DNA of 64,000 nucleotides from Dysgonomonas sp. PH5-45 (lineage in GTDB: Bacteria > Bacteroidota > Bacteroidia > Bacteroidales > Dysgonomonadaceae). The stretch is from positions 1 through 64,000 of the forward strand of contig NZ_JARXWE010000004.1 in assembly GCF_029893235.1 (NCBI RefSeq), in the 5' to 3' direction. The stretch's first letter is position 1, and each line of letters opens with the position of its first letter. The notes under the pieces were generated by a model. It saw only the letters and a list, made by a program, of their open reading frames with translations, searched no databases and was not told the DNA's origin. Positions 24,896 to 33,602 of the stretch are shown piece after piece. A program made the translations under genes and the position numbers.

Positions 24896-27250
24896 TTAAA
24901 AACTCAACTTTGCCGCTAAGAAATAGTTCCGGGGCATTGACGGACCGTAAATGTAGCTCGAAACACGGTCTTTTCCTTTATCAAAATCTTTCTGATACGA
25001 ATTGAAGATATTCTGCACACCTCCGCTTATCTCTAAGGCTGTACCTTTGTATAAGTCAAACTCGTAAGCGGCACGCCAATGCAGTTCAAAAAACGAGTCC
25101 GATTTCACTGTATGGTTGCTCTGGCCACCGCCTTCGTACGGAACATACATACGGCCTGTATAATTACCTGAAAGCGATGTATTAAAATGGCTGAAAGGCA
25201 TAAGCGTAGCCACAAAAAAGCCATACATATCGGGGGTACGCATCATCTTGCGGGTTGCTTTAACGTCGTCTACATCATCGCCCGACCATTTGATAGCCTC
25301 ATTATAACGGCTCTGCTGTATAGTTACACCGGCTTGCAATTGCAGTAAATTCCGCCATGCGGCGCGTGCCTCCAAGTTAACGCCATATACTTTTGCTCCC
25401 GGCCCGTTTTCTATCCATTTTATGGTAGAACCATCGGGCTGCTCTTCGTTTCGGGGAGTGAAAGGATCCCTCAGATGGGTATAAAAACCTTCAACAAGAA
25501 AATTCAGTTGTGTATCGTGCAGATACAAATACCAATCGGCCGAAGCGCTGAAACTATCGGATGTTTCTTCTTTTAAATCAGGATCATGTTTCCGCACAAT
25601 TCTCTGACCGCTTGCAAGGTCTACGTGCAAATCCTCGTCAAAAATCTGCGGAGCCCTGAACCCGCGCCCATAACTGGCTCTGAGGTTTATATTTTTAGTA
25701 GGGTTGTAACGGATATTGGCACGAGGGCTGAAAATGGCATCGTCCATCAAACTGTGCTTATCTACACGAGCCCCAATCAAAAAACTCCACATATCGCTTT
25801 TCCATTCGTTCTGGGCAAATATACTCTCTATGTGTATTTTTTGGTCAACGGGATTGTCCCTGTATCCGCTTTCGTCTTCCAGCTCATCACGGTTATATTC
25901 AATACCGGCCGTCAGGTCGGAGGGCATAAACAGCAATTTATCTAATTTATATACATACTGACTACCCAAAATGTAAGTCAACCCTTTTGTACGCCCATAA
26001 GCATTTAAGCGAAGCTTCATGTCTTCCAGGTTGTCGGATATATTCTCTAACAAATTCACAGGTTGGCCCGCTCCGTAATAGCTTTTACGGTTGGTTAACT
26101 GAAAAGAGGAATAAACATCCAGATGGTGTTTTTCGTTAGACGAAAACAAGCTGTAATTCACCCCACCTCCATTCACTGACGACTCTGCCTGCTCGGTAAT
26201 ATAAGTATTGAAAGGCTCTTGATTTAACCTATCGCCACCACGGCGAAATTCGTGCATGTTATGATACTCGAACGACAGTTTGGAATATGTACTTGTTTTC
26301 AGATACGAGCGGAAACCCAAAGTACGGTTTTCGAGTTTAGGCAGTTCGGTAAACCCATCTCCATTATTGTCGTAAGCCGACCGTTTGCGGTTCTGCCCGA
26401 ACACCATCAGTCCCATTTTCTGGTTGTCCGAAACCAACGAGGCATTAAACGTTGTGCTGTTCTCAAAGTTATCCGTTCCGTCTATGGCTCTTATCGTATG
26501 GCTTATTTGCCCTGTATTGCGGGTTGGCTCTTTTGTTATAACATTTATGGTTCCGGCAATAGCCGACGATCCGAACAAGGCCGAACCTCCCCCCCGCACT
26601 ACTTCAACACGTTCTATCATATTGGCCGGAATCTGATCCAGACCATACACCCCAGCCAACGCGCTGAATATGGGGCGCGAATCTATCAATATCTGTGTAT
26701 AAGCACCTTCAAGGCCATTCATCCGTACCTGCGGTAGCCCGCAGTTCTGGCAGTCGCTCTCCACACGCAAGCCGGGCTGGAAATTCAATCCTTGCGACAG
26801 AGTACACGAGTTTGTATAATCGAGTGTTTTTGCATCCAACACATTGACCAGCGTTGGCGCTATACGGCGCGAGGTGGCATTACGGTTTGCCGAAACCACT
26901 ACCTCGTCGAGCGAAACGACCGATTCTTCAAGCTCGAAGTTCACCTCAAGGGTTTCGCCCTTTTTTGTAACTACTTCCTGCTGCTGAGTTCCATATCCTA
27001 TAAAGCGTGCTTCGACTATAAATTTACCTTCGGGCAGGTTTTTCAGGAAATAATGGCCTGTTGCATCGGTAGTTGTTCCTATCGTTGTTCCTTTGATAGA
27101 TACCGTAATGAATGCCAAATGTTCCTTCGTTTTTTTATCCTTTACATGTCCCATTATATGGGCATCTGTTTTTTTTATGTTTATAGGTTCTGCCTGTATA
27201 TGGAATACAGAACACACAAGAACCGATAAAATGAGAATATATTTTTTCAT
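24896..27250 (-). CDS. TonB-dependent outer membrane receptor
   Basis: The 784-residue product has a signal peptide (residues 1-20) and a carboxypeptidase-regulatory-like domain (about 30-115, GHVKDKKTKEHLAFITVSIKG). A plug domain follows (VVVSANRNATSRRIAPTLV, GLEGAYTQILIDSRP, VEVVRGGGSALFGSSAIAG), then a 22-strand barrel ending in the aromatic FLAAKLSF. The CxxC near SDCQNCGLPQVRMNG is seen in many Bacteroidota heme/cobalamin/copper-type receptors. There is no SusD partner, so polysaccharide uptake is unlikely. The upstream His-rich protein hints at metal or metal-chelate import. Confidence 0.9.
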   Translation of the reverse strand: MKKYILILSVLVCSVFHIQAEPINIKKTDAHIMGHVKDKKTKEHLAFITVSIKGTTIGTTTDATGHYFLKNLPEGKFIVEARFIGYGTQQQEVVTKKGETLEVNFELEESVVSLDEVVVSANRNATSRRIAPTLVNVLDAKTLDYTNSCTLSQGLNFQPGLRVESDCQNCGLPQVRMNGLEGAYTQILIDSRPIFSALAGVYGLDQIPANMIERVEVVRGGGSALFGSSAIAGTINVITKEPTRNTGQISHTIRAIDGTDNFENSTTFNASLVSDNQKMGLMVFGQNRKRSAYDNNGDGFTELPKLENRTLGFRSYLKTSTYSKLSFEYHNMHEFRRGGDRLNQEPFNTYITEQAESSVNGGGVNYSLFSSNEKHHLDVYSSFQLTNRKSYYGAGQPVNLLENISDNLEDMKLRLNAYGRTKGLTYILGSQYVYKLDKLLFMPSDLTAGIEYNRDELEDESGYRDNPVDQKIHIESIFAQNEWKSDMWSFLIGARVDKHSLMDDAIFSPRANIRYNPTKNINLRASYGRGFRAPQIFDEDLHVDLASGQRIVRKHDPDLKEETSDSFSASADWYLYLHDTQLNFLVEGFYTHLRDPFTPRNEEQPDGSTIKWIENGPGAKVYGVNLEARAAWRNLLQLQAGVTIQQSRYNEAIKWSGDDVDDVKATRKMMRTPDMYGFFVATLMPFSHFNTSLSGNYTGRMYVPYEGGGQSNHTVKSDSFFELHWRAAYEFDLYKGTALEISGGVQNIFNSYQKDFDKGKDRVSSYIYGPSMPRNYFLAAKLSF

Positions 27251-27351
27251 TCTACGAATTATATTACAGTTAATAAAAAATGTACAGAAAACTGTTCTAC
27301 GTTAAAAAAAGCACAGAATTCTTCTATTAAAAAAGTGAGGGGAGATTGTTT

Positions 27352-27720
27352 TTAAACAAACTGCAATACAGGAGGGGGACGCAAAAAATATCCTCCATCA
27401 ACAAAAGAGGATATAACCGATATATACCTAAGGGCAGAGAAAACCGTTTCGACAGAAAGAAAAGCATTCAAACTGAATGGCTCGTAAATATATCCATCAG
27501 AAGTAAAGTGCGAAAGGGTTTGTATCAGCTGAATCTCGGAACAAGTATGCTCATGCCCGGAGGGAGCATCGGTATCGGATGTATAAAAATGGGAGTGTAC
27601 GATGGTAACCCCTCCCACAATATGGTTGTGGGTAAAGAAACTTATGGAACAGATATACGAAATAAAGATTATCGGAAAAATAACCTTCATCAACGCAATA
27701 CCTTTACTGTTTCTTTTCAT
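27352..27720 (-). CDS. small His-rich exported protein paired with the TonB receptor
   Basis: The 122-residue product has one N-terminal hydrophobic segment (FPIIFISYICSISFF) directly followed by THNHIVGGVTIVHSHFY and SGHEHTCSE, so about seven His residues lie just outside the membrane. The pattern HxH...HSH...HxH is common in Bacteroidota proteins next to metal-related TonB receptors (my recollection of the family). It is encoded 101 bases upstream of the receptor on the same strand and has a TACCTTTG box 35 bases upstream. It probably binds metal in the periplasm. Confidence 0.6.
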   Translation of the reverse strand: MKRNSKGIALMKVIFPIIFISYICSISFFTHNHIVGGVTIVHSHFYTSDTDAPSGHEHTCSEIQLIQTLSHFTSDGYIYEPFSLNAFLSVETVFSALRYISVISSFVDGGYFLRPPPVLQFV

Positions 27721-27754
27721 TAACTATGAATCTGTAAAAATTCTATATCGGGCG

Positions 27755-27762
27755 CAAAGGTA
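27755..27762 (-). promoter_or_regulatory. TACCTTTG box for the His-rich protein and TonB receptor
   Basis: A minus-strand TAnnTTTG match lies 35 bases before the ATG at 27720. The receptor gene has no clear box of its own, which suggests one transcript. Confidence 0.5.
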
Positions 27763-27802
27763 ATTGTGTTTTTCGGAATAAACAATTCATAGTACAATAA
27801 AA

Positions 27803-27955
27803 GAGGCTGTCTCAAAAGCATTCTTTTGTTTCAGTTTGTCATGTTGAACGTCAGTGAAACATCTCTTGTTTTAGAGTTAGATTCTTCGTTACACTCATGA
27901 ATGACAAAAAGAACAGCACTATGGTAGTGCTTTGTTTGCTTTTGAGGCAGCCCCC
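27803..27955. repeat. intergenic inverted-repeat element (MITE-like)
   Basis: The ends GAGGCTGTCTCAAAAGCA (27803-27820) and TGCTTTTGAGGCAGCC (27937-27952) are inverted repeats. A second inner pair, TTTGTCAT and ATGACAAA, encloses sequence of the kind GAACGTCAGTGAAACATCTC...AGATTCTTCGTTACACTCATGAATG. The short hairpin AGCACTA-TGG-TAGTGCT lies inside. It has no coding capacity and sits between two minus-strand genes; it looks like a small non-autonomous repeat, and the outer stem could also terminate transcription of mgsA. Confidence 0.6.
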
Positions 27956-27973
27956 GTATTTTATATGATTCTT

Positions 27974-28456
27974 TTATCCTTTTTTGAAAGAATCGATCAG
28001 TTTTTCAAAATTATCACGGTCAAAACGAACATATCGCGGCGATGTAGGCACATACGTCTCATCGTCCCACAGCGAGCTGGTTATCATCAGGTCGGCACTA
28101 TAACGGTTGCAGGCTATAGGCACATTATGTATGCGGCACTGGCGCAGCAACATCATGATATCCGCCTCGTGTGGTTGGGCATTCAAGTCGTCAATAAGGA
28201 ATATAGCCAAATTGATTTCCTTACGAACCACCATTGCCGCTATTTCGGCATCGCCCCCTAAAGGTCCTGAATTCATACAAGTAATGCTACACTCTATTCC
28301 CTTCTTATCGAAAGCCTCTTTTATGAGATGGCCGGTTGTACCCGTACACACCAAATTATGCCGAGACAAGAAGTCGGAATTATAGCAGCACCACTCTACC
28401 ATATCGGCTTTACGATGGTCGTGGGCTACAAGGGCAATAGTTAGTTTTTTGTCCAT
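27974..28456 (-). CDS. mgsA: methylglyoxal synthase
   Basis: The 160-residue enzyme converts dihydroxyacetone phosphate to methylglyoxal and phosphate. Motifs: ALVAHDHRKADMVEW, CTGTTGHLI, MNSGPLGGDAEIAAMV (phosphate and catalytic Asp region), FLIDDLNAQPHEADI and IACNRYSADLMI. Length is normal. It is the last gene after pepT and gcvT on the same strand, with a 41-base gap from gcvT, so co-transcription is likely. Confidence 0.95.
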   Translation of the reverse strand: MDKKLTIALVAHDHRKADMVEWCCYNSDFLSRHNLVCTGTTGHLIKEAFDKKGIECSITCMNSGPLGGDAEIAAMVVRKEINLAIFLIDDLNAQPHEADIMMLLRQCRIHNVPIACNRYSADLMITSSLWDDETYVPTSPRYVRFDRDNFEKLIDSFKKG

Positions 28457-28497
28457 AATAAAAATGTTTTACCTTACGGCAAAATATTATCTGTGTA

Positions 28498-29595
28498 TCA
28501 GAATTTTACTTGCGATGGGCGGAACGAACCTTTAATAACTTCGGCTTTCAGTTTACGCTCCCTTACTTTGATAAAGATTTCTGTTCCGGCTTTCATATAT
28601 TCGGGTTTAACGTATCCCATGCCGATACCTACCTTAAGCCAAGGAGACATTGTTCCTGATGTAACCACACCAATGGCTTCGCCTGCTTCGTTTACTATTT
28701 CGTAACCATGACGGGGCACACCTTTGTCTATCAACTTGAAAGCAACCAAACGGCGTTTCAAACCATCGGCTTTTTGTTTTTCAAGAACATCGCGGGCAAT
28801 GAAGTTGTTGCCATCTGTAAATTTAGTGATCCAACCCAAGCTGGCTTCGAGCGGACTTGTGGTATCGTCCATATCGTTTCCGTAAAGATTGAAGCACATT
28901 TCCAAACGAAGGGTATCGCGAGCACCCAGACCGATAGGTTTGATGCCGAACTCCTCACCTGCTTTGAAGATTGCTTCCCAGATTTTTGGACCATGCTCTT
29001 TGTAGAAATAAATTTCGAAACCGCTGGCTCCGGTATATCCTGTATTAGAAATAATTACATCTTCAACCCCTGCCAATTTAACGGTAAGGAATGTATAGTA
29101 AGGAATGTCGATATTTGTATCAGTCAGTTTTTGCATTGTAGCCAACGCTTTAGGTCCTTGAATAGCCAACTGTCCGATATTGTCGGATGCGTTTTCTATT
29201 TCTGCACCAAGATCGTTGTTTTCCAAACACCATTTGTAGTCTTTTTCTACATTCGAGGCATTCACAACCAACAGGTATTTGTCTGTTTCGTAGCGATATA
29301 CCAAAAAGTCGTCGATGATACCACCTTCGCGGTTTGTGAAGCATGTATATTGAACCTTGCCAACACCTATGGCCGAAACATCGTTCGATGTTACTTTTTG
29401 GACAAAAGCTTCGGCATTAGGGCCTTTTACCCATATTTCGCCCATGTGCGAAACATCAAAAACACCCACACCGTTGCAAACTGTAAGATGTTCTTCTATA
29501 ATACCCGAATATTCGATAGGCATGTTATATCCTGCAAATTCGTGCATTTTTGCACCTAATCCGATGTGGATATCTGTAAATGGAGTAGTTTTCAT
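28498..29595 (-). CDS. gcvT: aminomethyltransferase (glycine cleavage T protein)
   Basis: The 365-residue product is the tetrahydrofolate-dependent T protein of the glycine cleavage system. Motifs: [26 protein letters not shown] at the N-terminus (seen as [12 protein letters not shown]), [40 protein letters not shown] and the C-terminal barrel with [18 protein letters not shown]. GcvH and GcvP are not nearby. No glycine riboswitch is visible in the 58-base gap to pepT. Confidence 0.96.
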   Translation of the reverse strand: MKTTPFTDIHIGLGAKMHEFAGYNMPIEYSGIIEEHLTVCNGVGVFDVSHMGEIWVKGPNAEAFVQKVTSNDVSAIGVGKVQYTCFTNREGGIIDDFLVYRYETDKYLLVVNASNVEKDYKWCLENNDLGAEIENASDNIGQLAIQGPKALATMQKLTDTNIDIPYYTFLTVKLAGVEDVIISNTGYTGASGFEIYFYKEHGPKIWEAIFKAGEEFGIKPIGLGARDTLRLEMCFNLYGNDMDDTTSPLEASLGWITKFTDGNNFIARDVLEKQKADGLKRRLVAFKLIDKGVPRHGYEIVNEAGEAIGVVTSGTMSPWLKVGIGMGYVKPEYMKAGTEIFIKVRERKLKAEVIKGSFRPSQVKF

Positions 29596-29653
29596 AAAAA
29601 TGATTTCGTTGTTTTTAAATATATTATTTATATAATTTAATAATTACTGTTGT

Positions 29654-30877
29654 TTATCTTTTTGCTACCAGTTCGGCAATCTTCACCACTACCTGCGATG
29701 CTTTTTCCATCGACTGGATGGGTACAAACTCGTACCGCCCATGGAAGTTAATGCCTCCGGCAAAAATATTGGGGCAAGGCAGACCTTTGAACGAAAGTTG
29801 CGCACCATCCGTTCCTCCTCTGATTGGTTGCACCCGAGGTTCTATATCAAGAGCCTTCATTGCCTCGAAGGCAACATCAACGATATGATACACAGGCTCT
29901 ACCTTTTCGCGCATGTTATAATATTGGTCTTTCAATTCAAGCTTTGTTGAACCCGGATAAAGCTTGTTGATGAAATCAACGCAATCGCTCATCAAACGTT
30001 TTTTCTGCTCAAACAATTCGCGGTTGTGGTCGCGGATAATAAACTGCATCGAAGCCGAATCGACCGAACCCGATATCGAGATTAGGTGTATAAAACCTTC
30101 GTATCCGGCGGTATGTTCGGGGCGTGCGTTTGCAGGCAATAGGTCAACCAACTTATTAGCTATAAGCAAAGCGTTTATCATTTTGTTTTTAGCCATTCCC
30201 GGATGCACATTGCGCCCTTGTATTTCTATCTTCGCACTTGCGGCGTTGAAGTTTTCGAACTCCAATTCGCCCACTTCGCCGCCATCCATGGTATATGCCC
30301 ATTCGGCACCAAACTTAGCAACATCAAAGTTGTGCGCACCTTCGCCTATTTCCTCATCGGGATTGAAGGCTATACGGATTTTTCCGTGTTTAATTTCAGG
30401 ATGCTCTTGCAGGTATTGTATTGCTGTTATTATTTCGGCTATACCGGCTTTGTCATCAGCCCCAAGGAGCGTTGTTCCGTCGGTAACAATCAAGTCTTCG
30501 CCCTTATGTCTCAACAATTCGGGGAAATCGACAGGCGAAAGCACTATGTTTTGCTCTTTGTTCAGCACGATAGGATTTCCGTCGTAATTCTCTACGATGC
30601 GGGGCTTCACATCCTTCCCTGTCATATCGCAGCTTGTATCCACATGGGCTATAAACCCGATTGTAGGAACCTGTTTATCTGTATTGGCAGGTAAGGTAGC
30701 CATCAGATAACCTTTATCATCGAGCGAGATATCTTCCAATCCCATTTCCTTCAACTCTCCTTCAAGTACACGAAGAAGATCGAACTGCTTTGCTGTACTG
30801 GGTGTAACACCCGTTGTTGGATCTGATTCTGTATCTATTTTTACATATTTCAGAAAACGTTCTACTAATGTTGCCAT
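29654..30877 (-). CDS. pepT: tripeptidase T
   Basis: The 407-residue M20B zinc aminopeptidase removes the N-terminal residue from tripeptides. Metal and catalytic motifs are [54 protein letters not shown] and [23 protein letters not shown]. There is no signal peptide, so it is cytosolic. A TATCTTTG box lies about 111 bases upstream (30988-30995). It leads the pepT-gcvT-mgsA run. Confidence 0.96.
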   Translation of the reverse strand: MATLVERFLKYVKIDTESDPTTGVTPSTAKQFDLLRVLEGELKEMGLEDISLDDKGYLMATLPANTDKQVPTIGFIAHVDTSCDMTGKDVKPRIVENYDGNPIVLNKEQNIVLSPVDFPELLRHKGEDLIVTDGTTLLGADDKAGIAEIITAIQYLQEHPEIKHGKIRIAFNPDEEIGEGAHNFDVAKFGAEWAYTMDGGEVGELEFENFNAASAKIEIQGRNVHPGMAKNKMINALLIANKLVDLLPANARPEHTAGYEGFIHLISISGSVDSASMQFIIRDHNRELFEQKKRLMSDCVDFINKLYPGSTKLELKDQYYNMREKVEPVYHIVDVAFEAMKALDIEPRVQPIRGGTDGAQLSFKGLPCPNIFAGGINFHGRYEFVPIQSMEKASQVVVKIAELVAKR

Positions 30878-30987
30878 ATATATATTTTAATTTGTTATTA
30901 TTTTTTTTGAACAAAAAAATAGAATTCTTATAAAAAATACAACTTTCTGTAAATAACAGATTTGCATAATCGGCTTTACAAACCTCA

Positions 30988-30995
30988 CAAAGATA
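30988..30995 (-). promoter_or_regulatory. TATCTTTG box for pepT
   Basis: A minus-strand match to TAnnTTTG in the divergent region between pepT and the SRP RNA gene. It implies a leader of about 100 bases. Confidence 0.45.
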
Positions 30996-31031
30996 ATAAA
31001 AGGATAGGAAAGGAAAAAATTGTAATGCCTA

Positions 31032-31062
31032 TTTGGAGAATAAAAAAAAAGGCGTAATTTTG
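31032..31062 (+). promoter_or_regulatory. complete Bacteroidales promoter of the SRP RNA gene
   Basis: TTTG at 31032-31035 and TAATTTTG at 31055-31062 are separated by 19 bases, the consensus -33/-7 spacing. The predicted transcription start falls on the first bases of the SRP RNA stem. Confidence 0.75.
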
Positions 31063-31063
31063 T

Positions 31064-31165
31064 GTCGGGTAAGTCCTATACGGCCAGCTCCTGATGAATC
31101 CCCCAGGGTTTGATCGCAGCAAGGGTAGTTGGTTGTAGCGGCGCGATATAGTAAGCTTACCCGCT
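31064..31165 (+). ncRNA. ffs: small bacterial SRP RNA (4.5S-type)
   Basis: The outer stem CGGGTAAG (31066-31073) pairs with CTTACCCG (31156-31163). The apical part holds the conserved SRP helix 8 features CCCCCAGGG ... GCAGCAAGGGTAG. Length of about 100 bases fits small SRP RNAs. The apical loop (TTTGATC) is not the usual GGAA-type tetraloop seen in Escherichia coli. It has its own promoter and ends 3 bases before a tRNA gene. Confidence 0.8.
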
Positions 31166-31166
31166 T

Positions 31167-31240
31167 GCCTCTTTAGCTCAGTTGGCCAGAGCACGTGATT
31201 TGTAATCTCGGGGTCGTTGGTTCGAATCCGACAAGAGGCT
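31167..31240 (+). tRNA. tRNA-Thr (anticodon TGT)
   Basis: A cloverleaf can be drawn: acceptor GCCTCTT/AAGAGGC, D stem GCTC/GAGC, anticodon loop TTTGTAA, T arm GTTGG-TTCGAAT-CCGAC. CCA is not encoded. The anticodon stem CGTGA/TCTCG has a T-T mismatch in its third pair, which is unusual. It lies directly behind the SRP RNA and in front of a terminator, so the two RNAs probably share a transcript. Confidence 0.88.
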
Positions 31241-31252
31241 CAAAAGAACGAT

Positions 31253-31290
31253 AAAAGCATTTGATTTTCTCTGAATCGAATGCTTTTTTT
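31253..31290 (+). terminator. terminator of the SRP RNA-tRNA transcript
   Basis: AAAAGCATTTGATT pairs with AATCGAATGCTTTT (one T-G pair), followed by TTT. Confidence 0.8.
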
Positions 31291-31362
31291 CGTTTCTCAC
31301 AATATTTTTGGGAGCAAATACCCGAAACGATACAAAAATTTAATTGCAAATAACACCCTCAT

Positions 31363-32601
31363 ATGTACAGGCTACAACACATACTAACACTATTGTTTTT
31401 ACTACTCGCAACCTCCTTTCCCTGCAAAGCACAAAGCGAAAACCGCATAGAGAATTGGAAACAACAACAATTAGCAGCTATGCCTTCCACGAAAATGAAG
31501 GTAGAAGAATGGAAAGAATTTGACTTTAGCATTCTTTGGTTAAACCCTCACCCCTATCAAGGATATTTGGGCGAAGGATGGTATAGCGATTTGGAGTTTG
31601 CTTTCAATAAAGTAGAGAGAATATCTTCTACTGAATATCTCGTTGAGGGCGTAATCAGCCGCAACCATAGGGAACGCGATTTTAAGGGGAGCCTACTCGT
31701 AGATGAGGTACGCGAACTCAAGGAATTAGACTTTGGCATTGACGATTGGATGGAAGGAAAAATAAAAAAACAAGGATTGGTCATAGCTAACTTTCATTTA
31801 GACACCGATAAAGAACAGGAGGGCGATGGTGCATTTCGGGGAATAGTAGTCAGTAGATGGTACGTAGACTTAACGGGTCAACTTCTGTACGACGACATTC
31901 CTGACGACTCGGATGCCTATATCAACAATCAATTTGTTGGTACTTGGGCAGCTTACGACAGGGATCACCAACCCATAAAATGTGCATGGGGGCAGTACAA
32001 GATACCTGACATTGATGATTCGGCTACGGAAATTGAAGAGATTTCAGTGGAAGAAGTGGGGCATTCCGAAGAAGTGGAAGTGATAAGCCTCTCTGTTTAC
32101 GAAACCATGGAAGAAGCCGAAGCCGCAATGGCAGCCATGATTGCAGGCCAAGATGTGCCCCAGTACGATAAACCACGGACAAATGAAAAAAATACCGAAA
32201 CAAAAGCTCCGGCCAACAGCAAAAAGATTTCAATTCTTAACGGAAGTGCCGTTTTAGAGATGGAGAAAAGCGTTGACGAATTTCCTTGTATCGTACTACG
32301 ACTTGCCGACAAAAATATAAAGATGAGTACCGGAACTTATCTGGAAATAAAAAGGCAAGATGGTTTCTACTTGATAAAGGTAAAGTACGACCCTAAACGA
32401 TACCGCACCATCGACAAAGGAATAGAAGATTACCTGAAAGAACTTTTTGCAAGATTTTATGAGGACAAGGATAAGAAATACGGAAAAAAAGTGTGGGCAG
32501 CCTTCGTAAAAGAAGGCGGATTACAGCTGTTTATAGAAACGGCAAAAGAATATATCGACGACGAATTTCTGGACTCTCCTTTTAACGAAATATACGGTTA
32601 G
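31363..32601 (+). CDS. exported protein of unknown function
   Basis: The 412-residue product has a signal peptide (LLFLLLATSFPCKAQ). The first half is rich in Trp and Tyr (WYSDLEFAF, SRWYVDLTGQLLYDDIPDD, VGTWAAYD) and could be a beta-rich domain. An acidic, low-complexity stretch (about residues 220-265, EIEEISVEEVGHSEEVEV) links it to a second domain of about 135 residues with many Lys and Asp. I do not recognise a family. The gene stands alone. Confidence 0.6.
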   Translation: MYRLQHILTLLFLLLATSFPCKAQSENRIENWKQQQLAAMPSTKMKVEEWKEFDFSILWLNPHPYQGYLGEGWYSDLEFAFNKVERISSTEYLVEGVISRNHRERDFKGSLLVDEVRELKELDFGIDDWMEGKIKKQGLVIANFHLDTDKEQEGDGAFRGIVVSRWYVDLTGQLLYDDIPDDSDAYINNQFVGTWAAYDRDHQPIKCAWGQYKIPDIDDSATEIEEISVEEVGHSEEVEVISLSVYETMEEAEAAMAAMIAGQDVPQYDKPRTNEKNTETKAPANSKKISILNGSAVLEMEKSVDEFPCIVLRLADKNIKMSTGTYLEIKRQDGFYLIKVKYDPKRYRTIDKGIEDYLKELFARFYEDKDKKYGKKVWAAFVKEGGLQLFIETAKEYIDDEFLDSPFNEIYG

Positions 32602-32633
32602 GATAAATGCGCTGAAAACACCCAAACACTAAA

Positions 32634-32663
32634 AGTGGCAAGTCTAAAAAAAGACCTGCCACC
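32634..32663. terminator. possible bidirectional terminator
   Basis: GTGGCA-A-GTCT pairs with AGAC-C-TGCCAC around an A-rich loop between two convergent genes; the T-tract is poor. Confidence 0.4.
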
Positions 32664-32710
32664 CTTGTTGGTAAAAGCATTTATAGCTCATCCATTATCG
32701 AATATATTTT

Positions 32711-33394
32711 TTAGTAACGCGCACCAACTGCGTCCCAATCTATTATCTTCCACAAATCATTCAAGTGGTCGGCACGCCTGTTCTGATAGTCAAGATAGTA
32801 TGCATGTTCCCAAACATCAAAGCCCAATATAGGTGTCAATCCTTTTGTTACAGGATTGCCGGCATTCGTCTCTTTGGTGATTGATAATTTACCATTACCG
32901 TCCTTTGCCAGCCAAGCCCATCCCGAACCAAACAAAGCAACGCTTGCCGCATTAAATTCTTTCTTAAAGTTTTCGAACGATCCCCATTCGGCATTAATAG
33001 CCTCCGCCAGTTTTCCTTTAGGTTCACCTCCACCTTTAGGACTGAACGACAGGAAGTAAAGGTTGTGATTCAGTACCTGACCCGCATTGTTGAAAAATGC
33101 ACCATCGCTTTCCTTCACAATGGTAATAAGGTCGGCATTTTCAAACTTACTGCCGGGTAGCAAATTATTCAGATTGTTCACATAGGTCTGCAAATGCTTT
33201 CCGTAGTGAAATTCTATTGTTTGTTTGCTGATAACAGGTTCTAAAGCATCGGTTGCATATGGCAACACAGGTAATTCAAATTTCATAATTTCTTTATTTT
33301 TAGCGTTAATACTTATATCGTTCGTAGCATACGATGGTAGTCCTAAACTCAACATAAAGGATATAGCCATTGTTGCAAATACATTATTGTTCAT
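32711..33394 (-). CDS. sodB: Fe/Mn superoxide dismutase with export-type extension
   Basis: The 227-residue product contains a complete Fe/Mn SOD from Met37 (MKFELPVLPYATDALEP). The metal ligands are visible: His63, His110 (VLNHNLYF), Asp193 and His197 (GFDVWEHAYYLDY). Ahead of Met37 lies a 36-residue extension, MNNNVFATMAISFMLSLGLPSYA..., that reads as a signal peptide. If translation starts at 33394 the enzyme would be periplasmic; starting at 33286 gives the usual cytosolic SOD. The ATG at 33286 has no strong ribosome binding site, so I keep the longer form. Confidence 0.93.
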   Translation of the reverse strand: MNNNVFATMAISFMLSLGLPSYATNDISINAKNKEIMKFELPVLPYATDALEPVISKQTIEFHYGKHLQTYVNNLNNLLPGSKFENADLITIVKESDGAFFNNAGQVLNHNLYFLSFSPKGGGEPKGKLAEAINAEWGSFENFKKEFNAASVALFGSGWAWLAKDGNGKLSITKETNAGNPVTKGLTPILGFDVWEHAYYLDYQNRRADHLNDLWKIIDWDAVGARY

Positions 33395-33569
33395 AAATAG
33401 ATTATATTTTAATAGCTTATCAAATCGTATATCTAATTAACGCTCATCAATCAAATATTGTTCCCTGTTTTGCCGGAAATAAGGATAGATAATATTTAAC
33501 CGACATAGAAATAGTATATTTTTATCTAAATAGATGTGCTTTTAGCTACAACAAACAAAAAAAATAATG

Positions 33570-33577
33570 TATTTTTG
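33570..33577 (+). promoter_or_regulatory. TATTTTTG box before nusB
   Basis: It lies 26 bases upstream of the ATG at 33603 and inside the region that a longer reading frame would use, which supports the ATG at 33603 as start. Confidence 0.45.
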
Positions 33578-33602
33578 TACTCTCATAAGTCAAAACAGTA
33601 AA

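Noticed and set aside
28708..29559. A 283-codon plus-strand frame opposite gcvT
   Set aside because: gcvT is unmistakable on the minus strand; the other frame is an artefact of its codon pattern.
30985..31194. A minus-strand frame over the SRP RNA and tRNA genes
   Set aside because: The DNA is explained by two structured RNAs on the plus strand.
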